Below, piece after piece: positions 35,623 to 44,391 of a DNA stretch of 64,000 nt (its first letter is position 1; every line of letters starts with the position of its first letter). Below the pieces are notes generated by a model that did no database searches, was not told the origin of the DNA, and saw only the letters and a list, made by a program, of their open reading frames with translations. Made by a program: the position numbers and the translations under genes. The stretch is from Roseibium album (GTDB lineage: Bacteria; Pseudomonadota; Alphaproteobacteria; Rhizobiales; Stappiaceae): the NCBI RefSeq assembly GCF_001404515.1, contig NZ_CXWE01000004.1, forward strand, positions 248,001 to 312,000, read 5' to 3'.

Positions 35623-36501
35623 GTGACACACACATCGGTGGAGCGCCGGGTTGAACTCGCGCGGGCGAAAGTCAACTTGACGCTGCATGTTACCGGGCAA
35701 CGTCCGGATGGCTATCATCTACTCGATTCTCTAGTCGCGTTTCCGCAGATCGGCGACCGTCTGTGCGCAGAACCTGCCGACAGACTTGAGCTCATCATCA
35801 ACGGCCCGTTTGCAAGAAATCTCGACGGTCCTGCGGAGGAAAACCTGATCGTGAAGGCCGTCGCGGCGTTTGCGAAATCCAGCGGGATTCCAGCGCCCAA
35901 ACTTCGCATTGATCTCACCAAGCGACTGCCTGTTGCTTCGGGGATCGGGGGCGGATCAAGCAATGCCGCAACGATGCTGCGGCTGCTGGAGGACATTACC
36001 GGCCAATATCTCGCCGAAGACACTTTGCACGAACTTGCCCTTTCGCTTGGGGCCGATGTGCCAGTCTGCTTGAACCAGGAACCGCAAATCATGACTGGCA
36101 TCGGTGATGTCATTCGGCAGGGGCCTCAACTTCCCAAATGCGGCATTGTACTGGTCAATCCAAAGGTTGAAGTCTCAACACCCGACGTTTTCAGATCAAT
36201 GGCAAGGCGCGACAATCCGGCAATGCCATTGATGCCTGAAGTGTTTGAAAGCCCGGATCATCTGGCCAGCTATCTGGCGACCTGCCGCAACGACCTGCAG
36301 GAACCGGCAATCAGCCTCTGTCCCGAGATTGACAGCACCTTGTCAGCCCTCGAAGGCAGTGATCACATCAAACTGGCGCGCATGTCAGGTTCCGGCGCAA
36401 CCTGTTTCGGCCTTTGTGAACAAGAAGAAGCACTGGAGGTTGAGCGCGCACTTCGAGCCTCGTTTGGGAATTGGTGGATTGCAGCCGGCGCTTTGACGTG
36501 A
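35623..36501 (+). CDS. ispE: 4-diphosphocytidyl-2-C-methyl-D-erythritol kinase
   Basis: This GHMP kinase of the non-mevalonate isoprenoid pathway phosphorylates CDP-methylerythritol. It has ARAKVNLTLHVTGQRPDGYHLLDS at the N-terminus, the ATP-binding PVASGIGGGSSNAATML in the middle, and the C-terminal MSGSGATCFGL. The GTG at 35623 gives 292 residues and starts after the TPR stop. An ATG at 35572 would add 17 residues and overlap that gene; either is possible. Functionally it matches the nearby polyprenyl diphosphate synthase. Confidence 0.92.
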   Translation: MTHTSVERRVELARAKVNLTLHVTGQRPDGYHLLDSLVAFPQIGDRLCAEPADRLELIINGPFARNLDGPAEENLIVKAVAAFAKSSGIPAPKLRIDLTKRLPVASGIGGGSSNAATMLRLLEDITGQYLAEDTLHELALSLGADVPVCLNQEPQIMTGIGDVIRQGPQLPKCGIVLVNPKVEVSTPDVFRSMARRDNPAMPLMPEVFESPDHLASYLATCRNDLQEPAISLCPEIDSTLSALEGSDHIKLARMSGSGATCFGLCEQEEALEVERALRASFGNWWIAAGALT

Positions 36502-36842
36502 GGTCACGTATGCCCGGCCAAGCAAGAAGCCAGGGCGCGATATTGTACCGCCTCTTTGACAGCCGCATGTCTTACTGGGATCTTGTGCACGTCCCGGCAA
36601 TATCGGGGCCATGTGTTGTCGGAAGCTGTGACCCGGCTCGGCGCGTCGCAAGCGCGATGCGATGCACCAGGTAGGATGGAACGTCGCCTGAAACTGCTAC
36701 AAGGCTCCCGAGGCGCCGGTGAAATTCACCAGCTACCTGTGTTGACCGGCGCCCTCGGTGAGCCGAAATGCGGATCACCATTCGCTGTTTCAATCGGCGA
36801 AATCTTCGCGGTCAATCGATCCGACACTCATAAGGATGTATT
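36502..36842. other. 341-bp intergenic region with an imperfect long hairpin
   Basis: No convincing gene lies between the convergent ispE and polyprenyl synthase genes. GGCTCCCGAGGCGCCGGT (36703-36720) pairs with the complementary arm at 36745-36764 over about 18 bp with two small bulges, enclosing a 24-nt loop. The left arm end and loop also contain GGTGAA-A-TTCACC, an alternative small hairpin. There is no T-run, so it is not a classical terminator; a structured RNA or mRNA 3'-end element is possible. Confidence 0.35.
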
Positions 36843-37859
36843 CTAGCTCACGCGGGCGATACAAAACGCCACGGCGTCCGCCAGTGCCTCGTTGTGACGC
36901 CCCTGCGGCAATGCTTCGAGTGCCTTCAAGGCCTTGTCACCATAGTCGCGTGCCCTGACGACCGTGTCACTCAAGGCATCATGTTTTTTCAGCAAATCGA
37001 TTGCCTGTTCCAGGTCGCCGTCTTCAACGTCGTCGCCTTCCAGGCAGCGCTTCCAGAAAGCTCTGTCTTCATCCGTTCCGCGCGCGACTGCCAGAACGAC
37101 AGGAAGCGTAATCTTGCCTTCACGGAAATCATCGCCGACATCCTTGCCAAGGTCCGCCGTGGATCCGCCATAATCAAGAGCGTCGTCCACCAGCTGGAAA
37201 GCATATCCAAGCTCCATGCCATAGGTACGTGCAGCCAGTTTCATGCTGTCATCCTGCCCCGCAATCACCGGACCGACTTCTGCCGCCGCCGCGAAAAGTG
37301 CGGCGGTTTTGGCCTCAATGACGCGCAGATAATCAGCTTCCGTCGTCGCAATGTTCTTGGCCGCACCGAGCTGGAGCACTTCCCCTTCGGCAATGATCGC
37401 CGATGCAGTTGAAAGGATCCGAAGCGCTTCAAGCGAGCCGACATCGACCATCATCTTGAAGGCCTGGCCGAGAAGATAGTCGCCGACCAGCACGCTGGCC
37501 TGATTGCCCCAGAGTTTGCGGGCCGCCAGTTTGCCTCTGCGCATATCGCTCTCGTCAACGACATCGTCATGAAGCAATGTCGCTGTGTGCATGAATTCGA
37601 CACTCGCCGCCAGCGTGACATCGCCGTTGCCCTGATAGTCAAAGATATCGGCCAGGGCCAGCGTCAGCATCGGGCGGAGCCGCTTGCCACCAGAAGCGAT
37701 CAGGTGCTTGGCGATCTCCGGGATCAATTCAACATTGGAGCCCGCCTTGGAGAGGATCAACTCGTTCACATCGGCCATGCCCGGAGCCACGAGGTCCACA
37801 AGCGATTGTATGTTTGGACGGCGCGACTGGCTGTCAGAATAGGTTGCGACAACGGCCAC
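36843..37859 (-). CDS. Long-chain polyprenyl diphosphate synthase (octa-/decaprenyl type)
   Basis: This 338-residue trans-prenyltransferase makes the isoprenoid tail of ubiquinone. It has GGKR (57-60), the first aspartate-rich motif LLHDDVVDESDMRRG (DDxxD at 98-102) and the second, QLVDDALDYGG. Small residues before the first motif (HTATLL) fit a long-chain product, and alphaproteobacteria typically make Q10; the chain length is inferred. GTG start with GGGGAG about 10 bases upstream. Confidence 0.92.
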   Translation of the reverse strand: MAVVATYSDSQSRRPNIQSLVDLVAPGMADVNELILSKAGSNVELIPEIAKHLIASGGKRLRPMLTLALADIFDYQGNGDVTLAASVEFMHTATLLHDDVVDESDMRRGKLAARKLWGNQASVLVGDYLLGQAFKMMVDVGSLEALRILSTASAIIAEGEVLQLGAAKNIATTEADYLRVIEAKTAALFAAAAEVGPVIAGQDDSMKLAARTYGMELGYAFQLVDDALDYGGSTADLGKDVGDDFREGKITLPVVLAVARGTDEDRAFWKRCLEGDDVEDGDLEQAIDLLKKHDALSDTVVRARDYGDKALKALEALPQGRHNEALADAVAFCIARVS

Positions 37860-38035
37860 TTATGGCACTCCCCTGAATATTTGTGCGGACAATATGGTGC
37901 GAACGCTTCCGGGGCAAGACGCCAGTCCGATGACAAACTGTTGAAATGCCACAAACAGCTGCTTTTGCTGTACACCAGTTCCGCAGGGCGTTTATCGCAA
38001 GCGCCCCACTTCTAGCCGCTAAGCCCGGAAAACAT

Positions 38036-38272
38036 ATGGAAGAACTTGTCAGAACAAACGATCCGGTCCTCATTTCCTTCCTGGAATCGATTCTCGAAGA
38101 GGCAGGCATCAAGCATTTTGTCGCAGATGGCAATATGAGCATCATGGAAGGATCCCTGGCGATGATCCCAAGGCGGATTCTTGTCGATGCGGACCAGATC
38201 CACAAGGCACGCAACCTTGTTCGGGATGCTGGCCTGGAACACGAATTGCGACCTGCAAGAGACGATACCTGA
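38036..38272 (+). CDS. DUF2007 small protein
   Basis: This 78-residue protein of the DUF2007 (putative signal-transducing) family shows VRTNDPVLISFLESILEEAGI at the start and a DAD-IHKARNLV segment near the end. The ATG at 38036 has GGAA upstream. It is divergent from the polyprenyl synthase gene and one base upstream of the methyltransferase start, so the two form an operon that is conserved in Rhizobiales. Biochemical role unknown. Confidence 0.88.
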   Translation: MEELVRTNDPVLISFLESILEEAGIKHFVADGNMSIMEGSLAMIPRRILVDADQIHKARNLVRDAGLEHELRPARDDT

Positions 38273-38273
38273 C

Positions 38274-39074
38274 ATGACGGAGGTGCAGGACCCCTCCTCC
38301 GGGGATGTCACGCATGATGCGTTTCTTGGAGGACGAGTTTATGTTTATCAGCCGAAAAAAGGCCGGCATCGCGCCGGATTGGACGCTGTTTTTCTGGCCG
38401 CTGCCTTGCCCGTGGAAACCACGGGCCGAATTGTCGATCTTGGTTCTGGTGTCGGAACTGCCGGATTTTGTGCTGCTGCGCGCCTGCCGGACATAAGTGT
38501 CACTCTTGTCGAGATCGACGAGGCCGTTTTATCTCTCGCTCAAAAAGCGCTTCAGGACCCTGAAAACACCCATTTCGCGGATCGCATCGATTTGCTGCAT
38601 GCTGATCTCACTGCAAAGGGAAGTCTTCGCCACGCCAACGGCCTTTTGCCATCGATGGCTGATCACGCCATCATGAATCCCCCCTATTACGAAGCCGACA
38701 GGTTCCGGGCGTCACCGAAATCGGGCCGAGCAGGCGCACACATGCTGGACGAGCGCGGGCTTGAGCCCTGGGTGAAGACCGCGGCGGACATCGTCCGGGA
38801 AGGCGGAAGCCTTACGGTCATTTTTCGAGCGGACGGTCTTCATGAACTTCTGAGTGTTCTTCAAGGCCGGTTCGGCGCAATCGATGTCATTCCGCTGCGT
38901 CCGCGTCCGGACGCTCCGGCGACACGCATCGTGCTCCGTGCGATCCGCGCCAGCAAGGCTCCCCTGAAACTCCTGCCCGGGTTTGTACTGCATGAGAGTG
39001 AAGGTTCGGATTTCACTTCTCAATCGAAAAACATCATGCGCGGCGGCCAGGGCCTCGGCCTGACACCGCGCTAA
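38274..39074 (+). CDS. TrmN6-like tRNA1(Val) adenine-N6 methyltransferase
   Basis: This 266-residue class I SAM-dependent methyltransferase has motif I VDLGSGVGTAGF and the N6-adenine catalytic motif NPPY (AIMNPPYYEADRF). It starts with the characteristic TEDAFLGG-like THDAFLGGRVYVYQPKKGRHRAGLDAV. The family modifies A37 of tRNA1(Val); target assignment is by family only. Translationally coupled to the DUF2007 gene (starts one base after its stop). Confidence 0.88.
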   Translation: MTEVQDPSSGDVTHDAFLGGRVYVYQPKKGRHRAGLDAVFLAAALPVETTGRIVDLGSGVGTAGFCAAARLPDISVTLVEIDEAVLSLAQKALQDPENTHFADRIDLLHADLTAKGSLRHANGLLPSMADHAIMNPPYYEADRFRASPKSGRAGAHMLDERGLEPWVKTAADIVREGGSLTVIFRADGLHELLSVLQGRFGAIDVIPLRPRPDAPATRIVLRAIRASKAPLKLLPGFVLHESEGSDFTSQSKNIMRGGQGLGLTPR

Positions 39075-39086
39075 ATCCATCGCCTT

Positions 39087-39359
39087 CTAGTGGACCAGAA
39101 TTTCACCTTCTGCGTACCGGAAGTCGACGGGATCAATTAAATTCTGATGCGCGACGCGAACAGAATGTATCCGCCCATCAATCTCCCTCTCCCAGAAATC
39201 CAGAAACCTGGTCAGTTCGGGAAACTGCGGCGCCAGGTCCTCTGTTTGCCAGAGAAAGCTTTGCAGGAACTTCGGATGATCCGGCATTCTGTAGAGAATC
39301 TCGGCTGTAAGAAGCCCGTATCCCAAAATGCGTTTTTCAAAGTCTGAGCTGGTTTTCAT
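39087..39359 (-). CDS. usg: Usg family protein
   Basis: This 90-residue protein matches the Usg family, first noted near trpF and historically called a putative phosphoribosylanthranilate isomerase subunit. The diagnostic run GYGLLTAEILYRMPDHPKFL, then DLAPQFPEL, FLDFWEREIDG and HSVRVAHQNLI, is clear. The ATG at 39359 is preceded by AAAGGA. Its true function is unknown; no trp genes are nearby. Confidence 0.88.
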   Translation of the reverse strand: MKTSSDFEKRILGYGLLTAEILYRMPDHPKFLQSFLWQTEDLAPQFPELTRFLDFWEREIDGRIHSVRVAHQNLIDPVDFRYAEGEILVH

Positions 39360-39506
39360 GCCAATCCTTTCTTTGCTGCAAAGAAAGAGTGTCACGGATA
39401 CTCAGTTAACCAAAACCAACTTTTTGCGAATAGTTGTTTACAAACAGCATTTTAGCAGCATTCGTGCAATACTGCTAACAAGTCTACGCCACCGTTTTGT
39501 TCGGAT

Positions 39507-39854
39507 CTATCTGGCCTGGATTGACGTCAGGTACCCCAGGAATGCGTCGATATCATCCGGTGCGAAAGCGAATTCCGGCATGTTGTCGTGAGCTGTCACG
39601 ATACCCTCCGCCAGGGGTTCTTCGAGGCTTTCCAGCGGATAGCGTTTTGACAGGTCACGAAAAGCCGGGGCACCATTTTGCGCACTCGTATCGTCAATTG
39701 CGACAGCGTGACAAGACGCGCAGTGAATTTCCGCAAGTTCCAGTCCCGTTGCCAGGCTGACAGGATCGGAAGGATAGGCCCCGTCCGAGCCGTGAGCAGC
39801 GCCGCTCACCACGACGACGAGTGCGGTTGCCAGAAACAGCTTGCGGTATGACAC
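39507..39854 (-). CDS. Small class I cytochrome c
   Basis: This 115-residue exported protein has a signal peptide (to about residue 22, SGAAHG), a single haem site CASCH near residues 44-48 and an axial Met in DNMPEF near residue 91. It is a periplasmic electron carrier. The start is GTG with GGGGAGAG seven bases upstream. Divergent from the moxR/coxE pair 165 bp away. Redox partner unknown. Confidence 0.88.
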   Translation of the reverse strand: MSYRKLFLATALVVVVSGAAHGSDGAYPSDPVSLATGLELAEIHCASCHAVAIDDTSAQNGAPAFRDLSKRYPLESLEEPLAEGIVTAHDNMPEFAFAPDDIDAFLGYLTSIQAR

Positions 39855-40019
39855 GGATTTCTCTCCCCTGAATCGCGTTCAATCCTTATAGATGGTTCGC
39901 ACGCGTGTGCCCATTAGGAGGAACACGGGTGTGCCGGGTCTGGTCTACTTTGGTCCGGGCTGACCTTCTCGTTGTCGCTCCTATATAATGACCACAAATC
40001 AGAACACCCCGGAGGATCC

Positions 40020-40958
40020 ATGAGCCAGACTCCCCTTCCCGCATCCATCGACGATACGCTTCATCTCATGGATCAGGCGGGGTATGTCGCGGACAGGTCG
40101 CTTGCAACTGTCCTCCACCTGGCCCTCAAGATGAAGCGCCCCCTTTTTCTCGAAGGCGAAGCCGGTGTCGGCAAGACTGAAATCGCCAAGGTTTTGTCGA
40201 CCACGCTCGGCCGTGACCTTATCCGCCTTCAGTGTTACGAGGGCCTTGATATCGCGTCTGCGGTCTACGAGTGGAATTACCCGGCACAGATGGTTGAAAT
40301 CCGTGTCGCGGAAGCCGCTGGCGATACCGAGCATCAGGAATTGTCCAAATCAATCTTCGACGAACGCTTTCTCATCAAGCGGCCCGTTCTCCAGGCACTT
40401 GAGCCCTCCTTGAACGGAGCACCCGTGTTCCTGATTGATGAACTCGACCGCGCAGACGAGGCCTTTGAAGCCTTCCTGCTGGAGGTTCTTGCAGACAGTC
40501 AGGTCTCGATCCCCGAACTCGGCACCGTAAAAGCCGACGAACCGCCCATCGTCATCATCACGACAAACCGCACGCGCGAAATTCATGATGCCCTCAAACG
40601 CCGCTGCCTTTACCACTGGGTCGATTATCCTGACGCCGAACGCGAACTGGAGATCGTCCGCAGAAAAGTGCCGGGCGCGGCAGAGCGTCTTGCGCATGAA
40701 GTTGTCGCTTTCGTCCAGAAACTGCGCGCGGACGAAGACCTCTTCAAGCAGCCGGGGGTCGCCGAAACGCTCGACTGGGCGACGGCCCTTTCCGAACTCA
40801 ATGAAATCGCGCTCGATCCGGACATGGCATCCGATACGCTCGGCGTGCTTTTGAAGTATCAGGATGACATCGAGCGGGTTCGAGGTTCAAAGGTCCGCCT
40901 CATGATCGATGAAATCCGCAAGGATGTGCCTCAGGTGCAATCAATGCCGGCGATCTGA
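40020..40958 (+). CDS. MoxR-family AAA+ ATPase
   Basis: This 312-residue AAA+ ATPase has Walker A GEAGVGKTE near residue 44, Walker B VFLIDELDRAD and sensor ITTNRTREIHDALKRRCLYHW. It is close to CoxD. MoxR ATPases act with VWA proteins to mature or insert metal cofactors in partner enzymes. GGAGG precedes the ATG at 40020. The VWA partner follows 113 bp downstream; no carbon monoxide dehydrogenase genes are in the window. Confidence 0.92.
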   Translation: MSQTPLPASIDDTLHLMDQAGYVADRSLATVLHLALKMKRPLFLEGEAGVGKTEIAKVLSTTLGRDLIRLQCYEGLDIASAVYEWNYPAQMVEIRVAEAAGDTEHQELSKSIFDERFLIKRPVLQALEPSLNGAPVFLIDELDRADEAFEAFLLEVLADSQVSIPELGTVKADEPPIVIITTNRTREIHDALKRRCLYHWVDYPDAERELEIVRRKVPGAAERLAHEVVAFVQKLRADEDLFKQPGVAETLDWATALSELNEIALDPDMASDTLGVLLKYQDDIERVRGSKVRLMIDEIRKDVPQVQSMPAI

Positions 40959-41071
40959 GATTGTGACCTTTGTGAACCATATCCTCTCCTCCCCCGAGTT
41001 CCCTTTCAACGGGGCGGCAATTCCTAACAGACATCCGTCAGGCCCTCCTGTTCCATATCGGAGGGGCTCGG

Positions 41072-42325
41072 GTGTTTGGGCTCCTTGCAATGGTCCGGGG
41101 CAACGGGGAGGCTCACTTGCAGGCTCCCGCTGAACTGCGTTCGCGCATAACCGACAACATCGTCTATTTCGCCCGTACCTTGCGCAAGGCCGGCGTCCCG
41201 GTTGGTCCGGCGTCGGTCGTGGACGCGGTCAGTGCTGTTGAGGTCTCCGGCATTGAAAACCGTGACGATCTTTACTGGACACTGCATTCCGTATTTGTCC
41301 GCAAACGTGAGCACCGCGTCCTGTTCGACGAAGCTTTCCGGATTTATTGGCAAAGCCGCGGGCTGATCGAAAAGATGCTCGCCATCCTCTCTCCGGTTGC
41401 ACCACCACGCGGCGCACCGGAAAAACCGAAAGCAGGCCAGACCCGCGTGTCCCAGGCCTTTCAGGCTGCCAAGGATCGCGTGGCGCAAGAAACAGTCCCC
41501 GAGGTCGAGGTCGATGCCAAATTCACGGTGTCCGGCAAGGAATTGTTGCAGAACAAGGACTTTGCCCAGATGACGGCGGAGGAAGTCGCAGCGGCAAAAC
41601 GCGCCCTGCGCTCAATGGCCTTGCCTATGGACAAGATCCGCTTGCGGCGCCTTGCTTCTGCGCCGAAAGGACGGATCGATCCCCGGCGAACATTGCGAGC
41701 CTCCATGCGCGCGGGTGGTGCCATCATCGATCTCAAACATCGCAAGCCGGCTGAAAAACGCCCGCCGCTTGTTGCGCTTTGCGACATTTCCGGATCCATG
41801 AGCCAGTATTCCCGCCTGCTTCTGCACTTTTTGCATGGCATGACCGCGGAACGGCGCGATGTACATACATTCCTGTTTGGCACGCGATTGACCAATGTCA
41901 CCCGGCAGTTGCGCATGAAAGACCCGGATGAAGCGCTGGAGGCATGTTCTGAAGGCGTGGAAGACTGGTCGGGCGGCACCCGAATAGCTTCGGCGCTGCA
42001 TGATTTCAACAAACACTGGTCGCGCAGGGTTCTGTCCGGCAAGCCTACTGTTCTGCTGATCACCGACGGTCTCGAGCGGGACACGGATGAGGATCTGGAA
42101 CGGGAAATGGACCGCCTGCACAGGTCATGCCGGCACCTTGTCTGGCTCAATCCCCTGCTTCGTTTCGAGGGCTTTGAAGCCAAGGCCAAGGGTATCCGGG
42201 CAATGCTGCCGCATGTCGACGAGTTTCGTGCAGCTCATTCCCTCGATGCGGTTGCCGATCTCGCCGAGGCTCTCGCCGGCAACCGGAACATCTCAACAAG
42301 ATTGGAGCCGAAGAAGTGGCTTTGA
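41072..42325 (+). CDS. CoxE-like VWA-domain protein
   Basis: This 417-residue protein has an N-terminal helical domain, a low-complexity linker and a C-terminal von Willebrand A domain with the MIDAS signature DISGSMS, the downstream WSGGTRI threonine and LLITDGLERD. It is the standard partner of MoxR/CoxD ATPases. The GTG start at 41072 has GGAGG at 7-base spacing; the ATG at 41090 has no ribosome site. The enzyme matured by the pair is unknown. Confidence 0.9.
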   Translation: MFGLLAMVRGNGEAHLQAPAELRSRITDNIVYFARTLRKAGVPVGPASVVDAVSAVEVSGIENRDDLYWTLHSVFVRKREHRVLFDEAFRIYWQSRGLIEKMLAILSPVAPPRGAPEKPKAGQTRVSQAFQAAKDRVAQETVPEVEVDAKFTVSGKELLQNKDFAQMTAEEVAAAKRALRSMALPMDKIRLRRLASAPKGRIDPRRTLRASMRAGGAIIDLKHRKPAEKRPPLVALCDISGSMSQYSRLLLHFLHGMTAERRDVHTFLFGTRLTNVTRQLRMKDPDEALEACSEGVEDWSGGTRIASALHDFNKHWSRRVLSGKPTVLLITDGLERDTDEDLEREMDRLHRSCRHLVWLNPLLRFEGFEAKAKGIRAMLPHVDEFRAAHSLDAVADLAEALAGNRNISTRLEPKKWL

Positions 42326-42332
42326 CCCGGTT

Positions 42333-42638
42333 TCAGCTCTCTTTTCGATAGAGAATTGTGCCGCGCTGGTTGATCAGCAGGACTTCACCCGACACGGGAT
42401 GCACATAGACCTCGACCCGCTGTCCTTCCGGAGTGGTTCCATAGACTTCCCAGCAGCCGCCGTCCTCTTTCATCCTGCGAACCTGCCAGCCGTCGGACGT
42501 CAGTTTCTCGGTGACTTGTGTCTCCGTGAGCCAGGCCGACTTTTCCGTCGCCTCGCACTCGAACATCCCGGTTGCGCACGCAGGAAATGTGAAGATGCAG
42601 GTCAGCAGTGAAGTGGCCGTGTGAAACGTGAGGTTCAT
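42333..42638 (-). CDS. PepSY-domain small exported protein
   Basis: This 101-residue protein has a signal peptide (to about residue 22, FPACA) and a PepSY-like domain (KSAWLTETQVTEKLTSDGW...WEVYGTTPEGQRVEVYVHPVSGEVL). Such domains are often inhibitory or chaperone-like and accompany ferric-reductase-type membrane proteins, as here. It follows the MsrQ-like gene by 30 bp and is likely co-transcribed. Confidence 0.82.
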   Translation of the reverse strand: MNLTFHTATSLLTCIFTFPACATGMFECEATEKSAWLTETQVTEKLTSDGWQVRRMKEDGGCWEVYGTTPEGQRVEVYVHPVSGEVLLINQRGTILYRKES

Positions 42639-42668
42639 GACTTCGTCCTTTCAAATTGGAAATGCATC

Positions 42669-43286
42669 TCAGGCAGGGGCTGCAGTTGAACCCGAACCGA
42701 AGACCCGGCTGATCCGGTAGGTTTCCAGCAGCGCCAGCGGCACGAAGTGCACAAGGGCCGGGCCGAATTCATTGTGCACGAACATCCAGTGAAGAAGCGT
42801 CGCCATGGCAGCCAGGTAACCAAAGCGCTGCAACGGTTTCCAGAACCGGCCAAGCCTGCGCACGGAAGCGTCGTTTGATGTCACTGCCATTGGGACAAAA
42901 ATGAAAAAGGCCAGCCAGCCGGTCCAGATGCCGAACGCCAGGAATTCGCCAAGGACGGCCTGCAATGATCCCATGTCGATGAGATATAAAACGGTATGAA
43001 AGGCCGCATAGGCAAAAGCCCCGACGCCGAAATAGCGTCTGCGGCGAACCATCCAGAACCAGAAACCGTTTTTTGGAAACATCAGACGGAACGGAGAAAT
43101 GATCATCGAAATGATCATGAATCGCGCCGCGAACTCGCCGGTTGGATGCAATAGAAATTCGGTCGCCGGGCGCCCGTCCTCGGAAACTGCCCCGTTGGCA
43201 AGCGCCAGGATCATCGGAATGGACGGGATCGCCAGCAGCGTCCAAAGGAAAATCCTTGAATTCAGTACGGTTTTGAAAATCACTGC
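42669..43286 (-). CDS. MsrQ/YedZ-like haem-binding membrane protein
   Basis: This 205-residue protein of the ferric-reductase-like transmembrane family has about six hydrophobic segments and histidines suitable for haem ligation (AYAAFHTVLYLID and ATLLHWMFVHNEFG). MsrQ passes electrons to the periplasmic methionine sulfoxide reductase MsrP, but no msrP is present. The GTG at 43286 follows GGAGCAGGG; the frame extends six codons upstream to a TTG. It is paired with a PepSY protein. Confidence 0.83.
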   Translation of the reverse strand, partial: AVIFKTVLNSRIFLWTLLAIPSIPMILALANGAVSEDGRPATEFLLHPTGEFAARFMIISMIISPFRLMFPKNGFWFWMVRRRRYFGVGAFAYAAFHTVLYLIDMGSLQAVLGEFLAFGIWTGWLAFFIFVPMAVTSNDASVRRLGRFWKPLQRFGYLAAMATLLHWMFVHNEFGPALVHFVPLALLETYRISRVFGSGSTAAPA

Positions 43287-43548
43287 CCTGCTCCGCAAGT
43301 TCAAAAACCCAAACTGGGATTCAGCGAAACTTTACCGCACAACTGTCGCAGAGATGTGCCGGATCGATGGTGAGTTTGTCGCAAGATGTAACGGAGGGGT
43401 TTTCAAGGCAAAAGACCCCACCGGTTTCGCGTTGGGGCACTGAAACCGGCGAGGTCATTCTGTGGGCCGGAAAGGGCCCAGCTTCAAGATAGTTTCAAAC
43501 TTTCGAAACTAAATGCGGCAAGCTGTCCCTGCGACAGCCTGGTCAAGC

Positions 43549-44070
43549 TCAAGGCAGCGCGACCACCGGTGTTCTGACGCCCACTCTTTGAAACAAGTCC
43601 TCAATATCGTTGTTTGCCATGCGGATGCAGCCATAGGAAACCGCCCGGCCTATCGACCCGGGTCTGTTGGTTCCATGAATGGCGTAGTTCCCGTTTGACA
43701 GGGTCATCGCAGCAGCACCCATCGGATTGTTGTGTGCGCCGCCCCGGATCACGTCGGGCAGATGCGGAAAGTCACGGCGCACTTCAGGGGACGGCGACCA
43801 GTCCGGCTCGATGTATTTCGCGGTGATGAGCGCCTGTCCTGTCCATGCCTTGCGGGGTTTGCCGACAGCGACCCGATAACGGATTGCACGCTTGCCACGC
43901 AACACGAGGTAGAGGCGTTTTTCGGAATTTCTGATGACGATCGTGCCTGGCCTGAACCTGTTGTCGGAAAATCCGACAAGTTCGGCGGCGGCCGCGGACG
44001 GATGAAAGCCGTTCAACGAAACCAACAGCACAAGCAACACTGCAAGCCGGCAACAAGAGAATAGACGCAT
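43549..44070 (-). CDS. L,D-transpeptidase (YkuD/ErfK family)
   Basis: This 173-residue exported enzyme has a signal peptide (to about 29, SAAAAE) and a complete YkuD active site, H132 in AIHGTNRPGSIGRAVSYG and C148 in SYGCIRM. It crosslinks peptidoglycan stems or attaches lipoproteins. The ribosome site lies inside a small hairpin just upstream (44076-44094). Such enzymes are numerous in Rhizobiales, so specificity is not assignable. Confidence 0.92.
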   Translation of the reverse strand: MRLFSCCRLAVLLVLLVSLNGFHPSAAAAELVGFSDNRFRPGTIVIRNSEKRLYLVLRGKRAIRYRVAVGKPRKAWTGQALITAKYIEPDWSPSPEVRRDFPHLPDVIRGGAHNNPMGAAAMTLSNGNYAIHGTNRPGSIGRAVSYGCIRMANNDIEDLFQRVGVRTPVVALP

Positions 44071-44391
44071 GACACTTCCCGGGTTTTCCGGGAATTTATC
44101 GCGTTCGGTCCCTTGAAAGAACTGCGGAGCCGCTATTTTCTTACCGAAGGGTTAACGCGGAACTCCGTGTTCACGTGCCGTTCAATCACCCGACATCCGC
44201 AAACCAGGTGTTCGAACGCAACGTAGACGAAAGGTGGTCAGGGCATTGCTTGTGACGGACGTCACTGGGCATCAGCGCCTGGAATGCCGAAATTCGCAAG
44301 GTCAATGGCCGAGGAAGCAAGGACTTGAAGAGCCCGACGTCGGAGCTTCCAAACGCCAGATTGCCCTGTGATCCTTGAAAGGAACCAAGAA
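44071..44391. promoter_or_regulatory. Divergent region between L,D-transpeptidase and YceI genes
   Basis: This 321-bp gap has no convincing gene. TTCCCGG (44076-44082) and CCGGGAA (44088-44094) form a hairpin that, on the minus strand, contains the GGGAAG ribosome site of the L,D-transpeptidase, so translation could be structure-sensitive. The rest presumably holds the two divergent promoters; no clear -35/-10 pair was picked. Confidence 0.35.

Noticed and set aside
36556-36846. 96-residue frame between ispE and the polyprenyl synthase
   Set aside because: Overlaps the long hairpin, no ribosome site and no recognisable content.
43421-43449. CCGGTTTC/GAAACCGG inverted repeat as a terminator
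   Set aside because: No T-run on either strand next to the stem; too weak to call.
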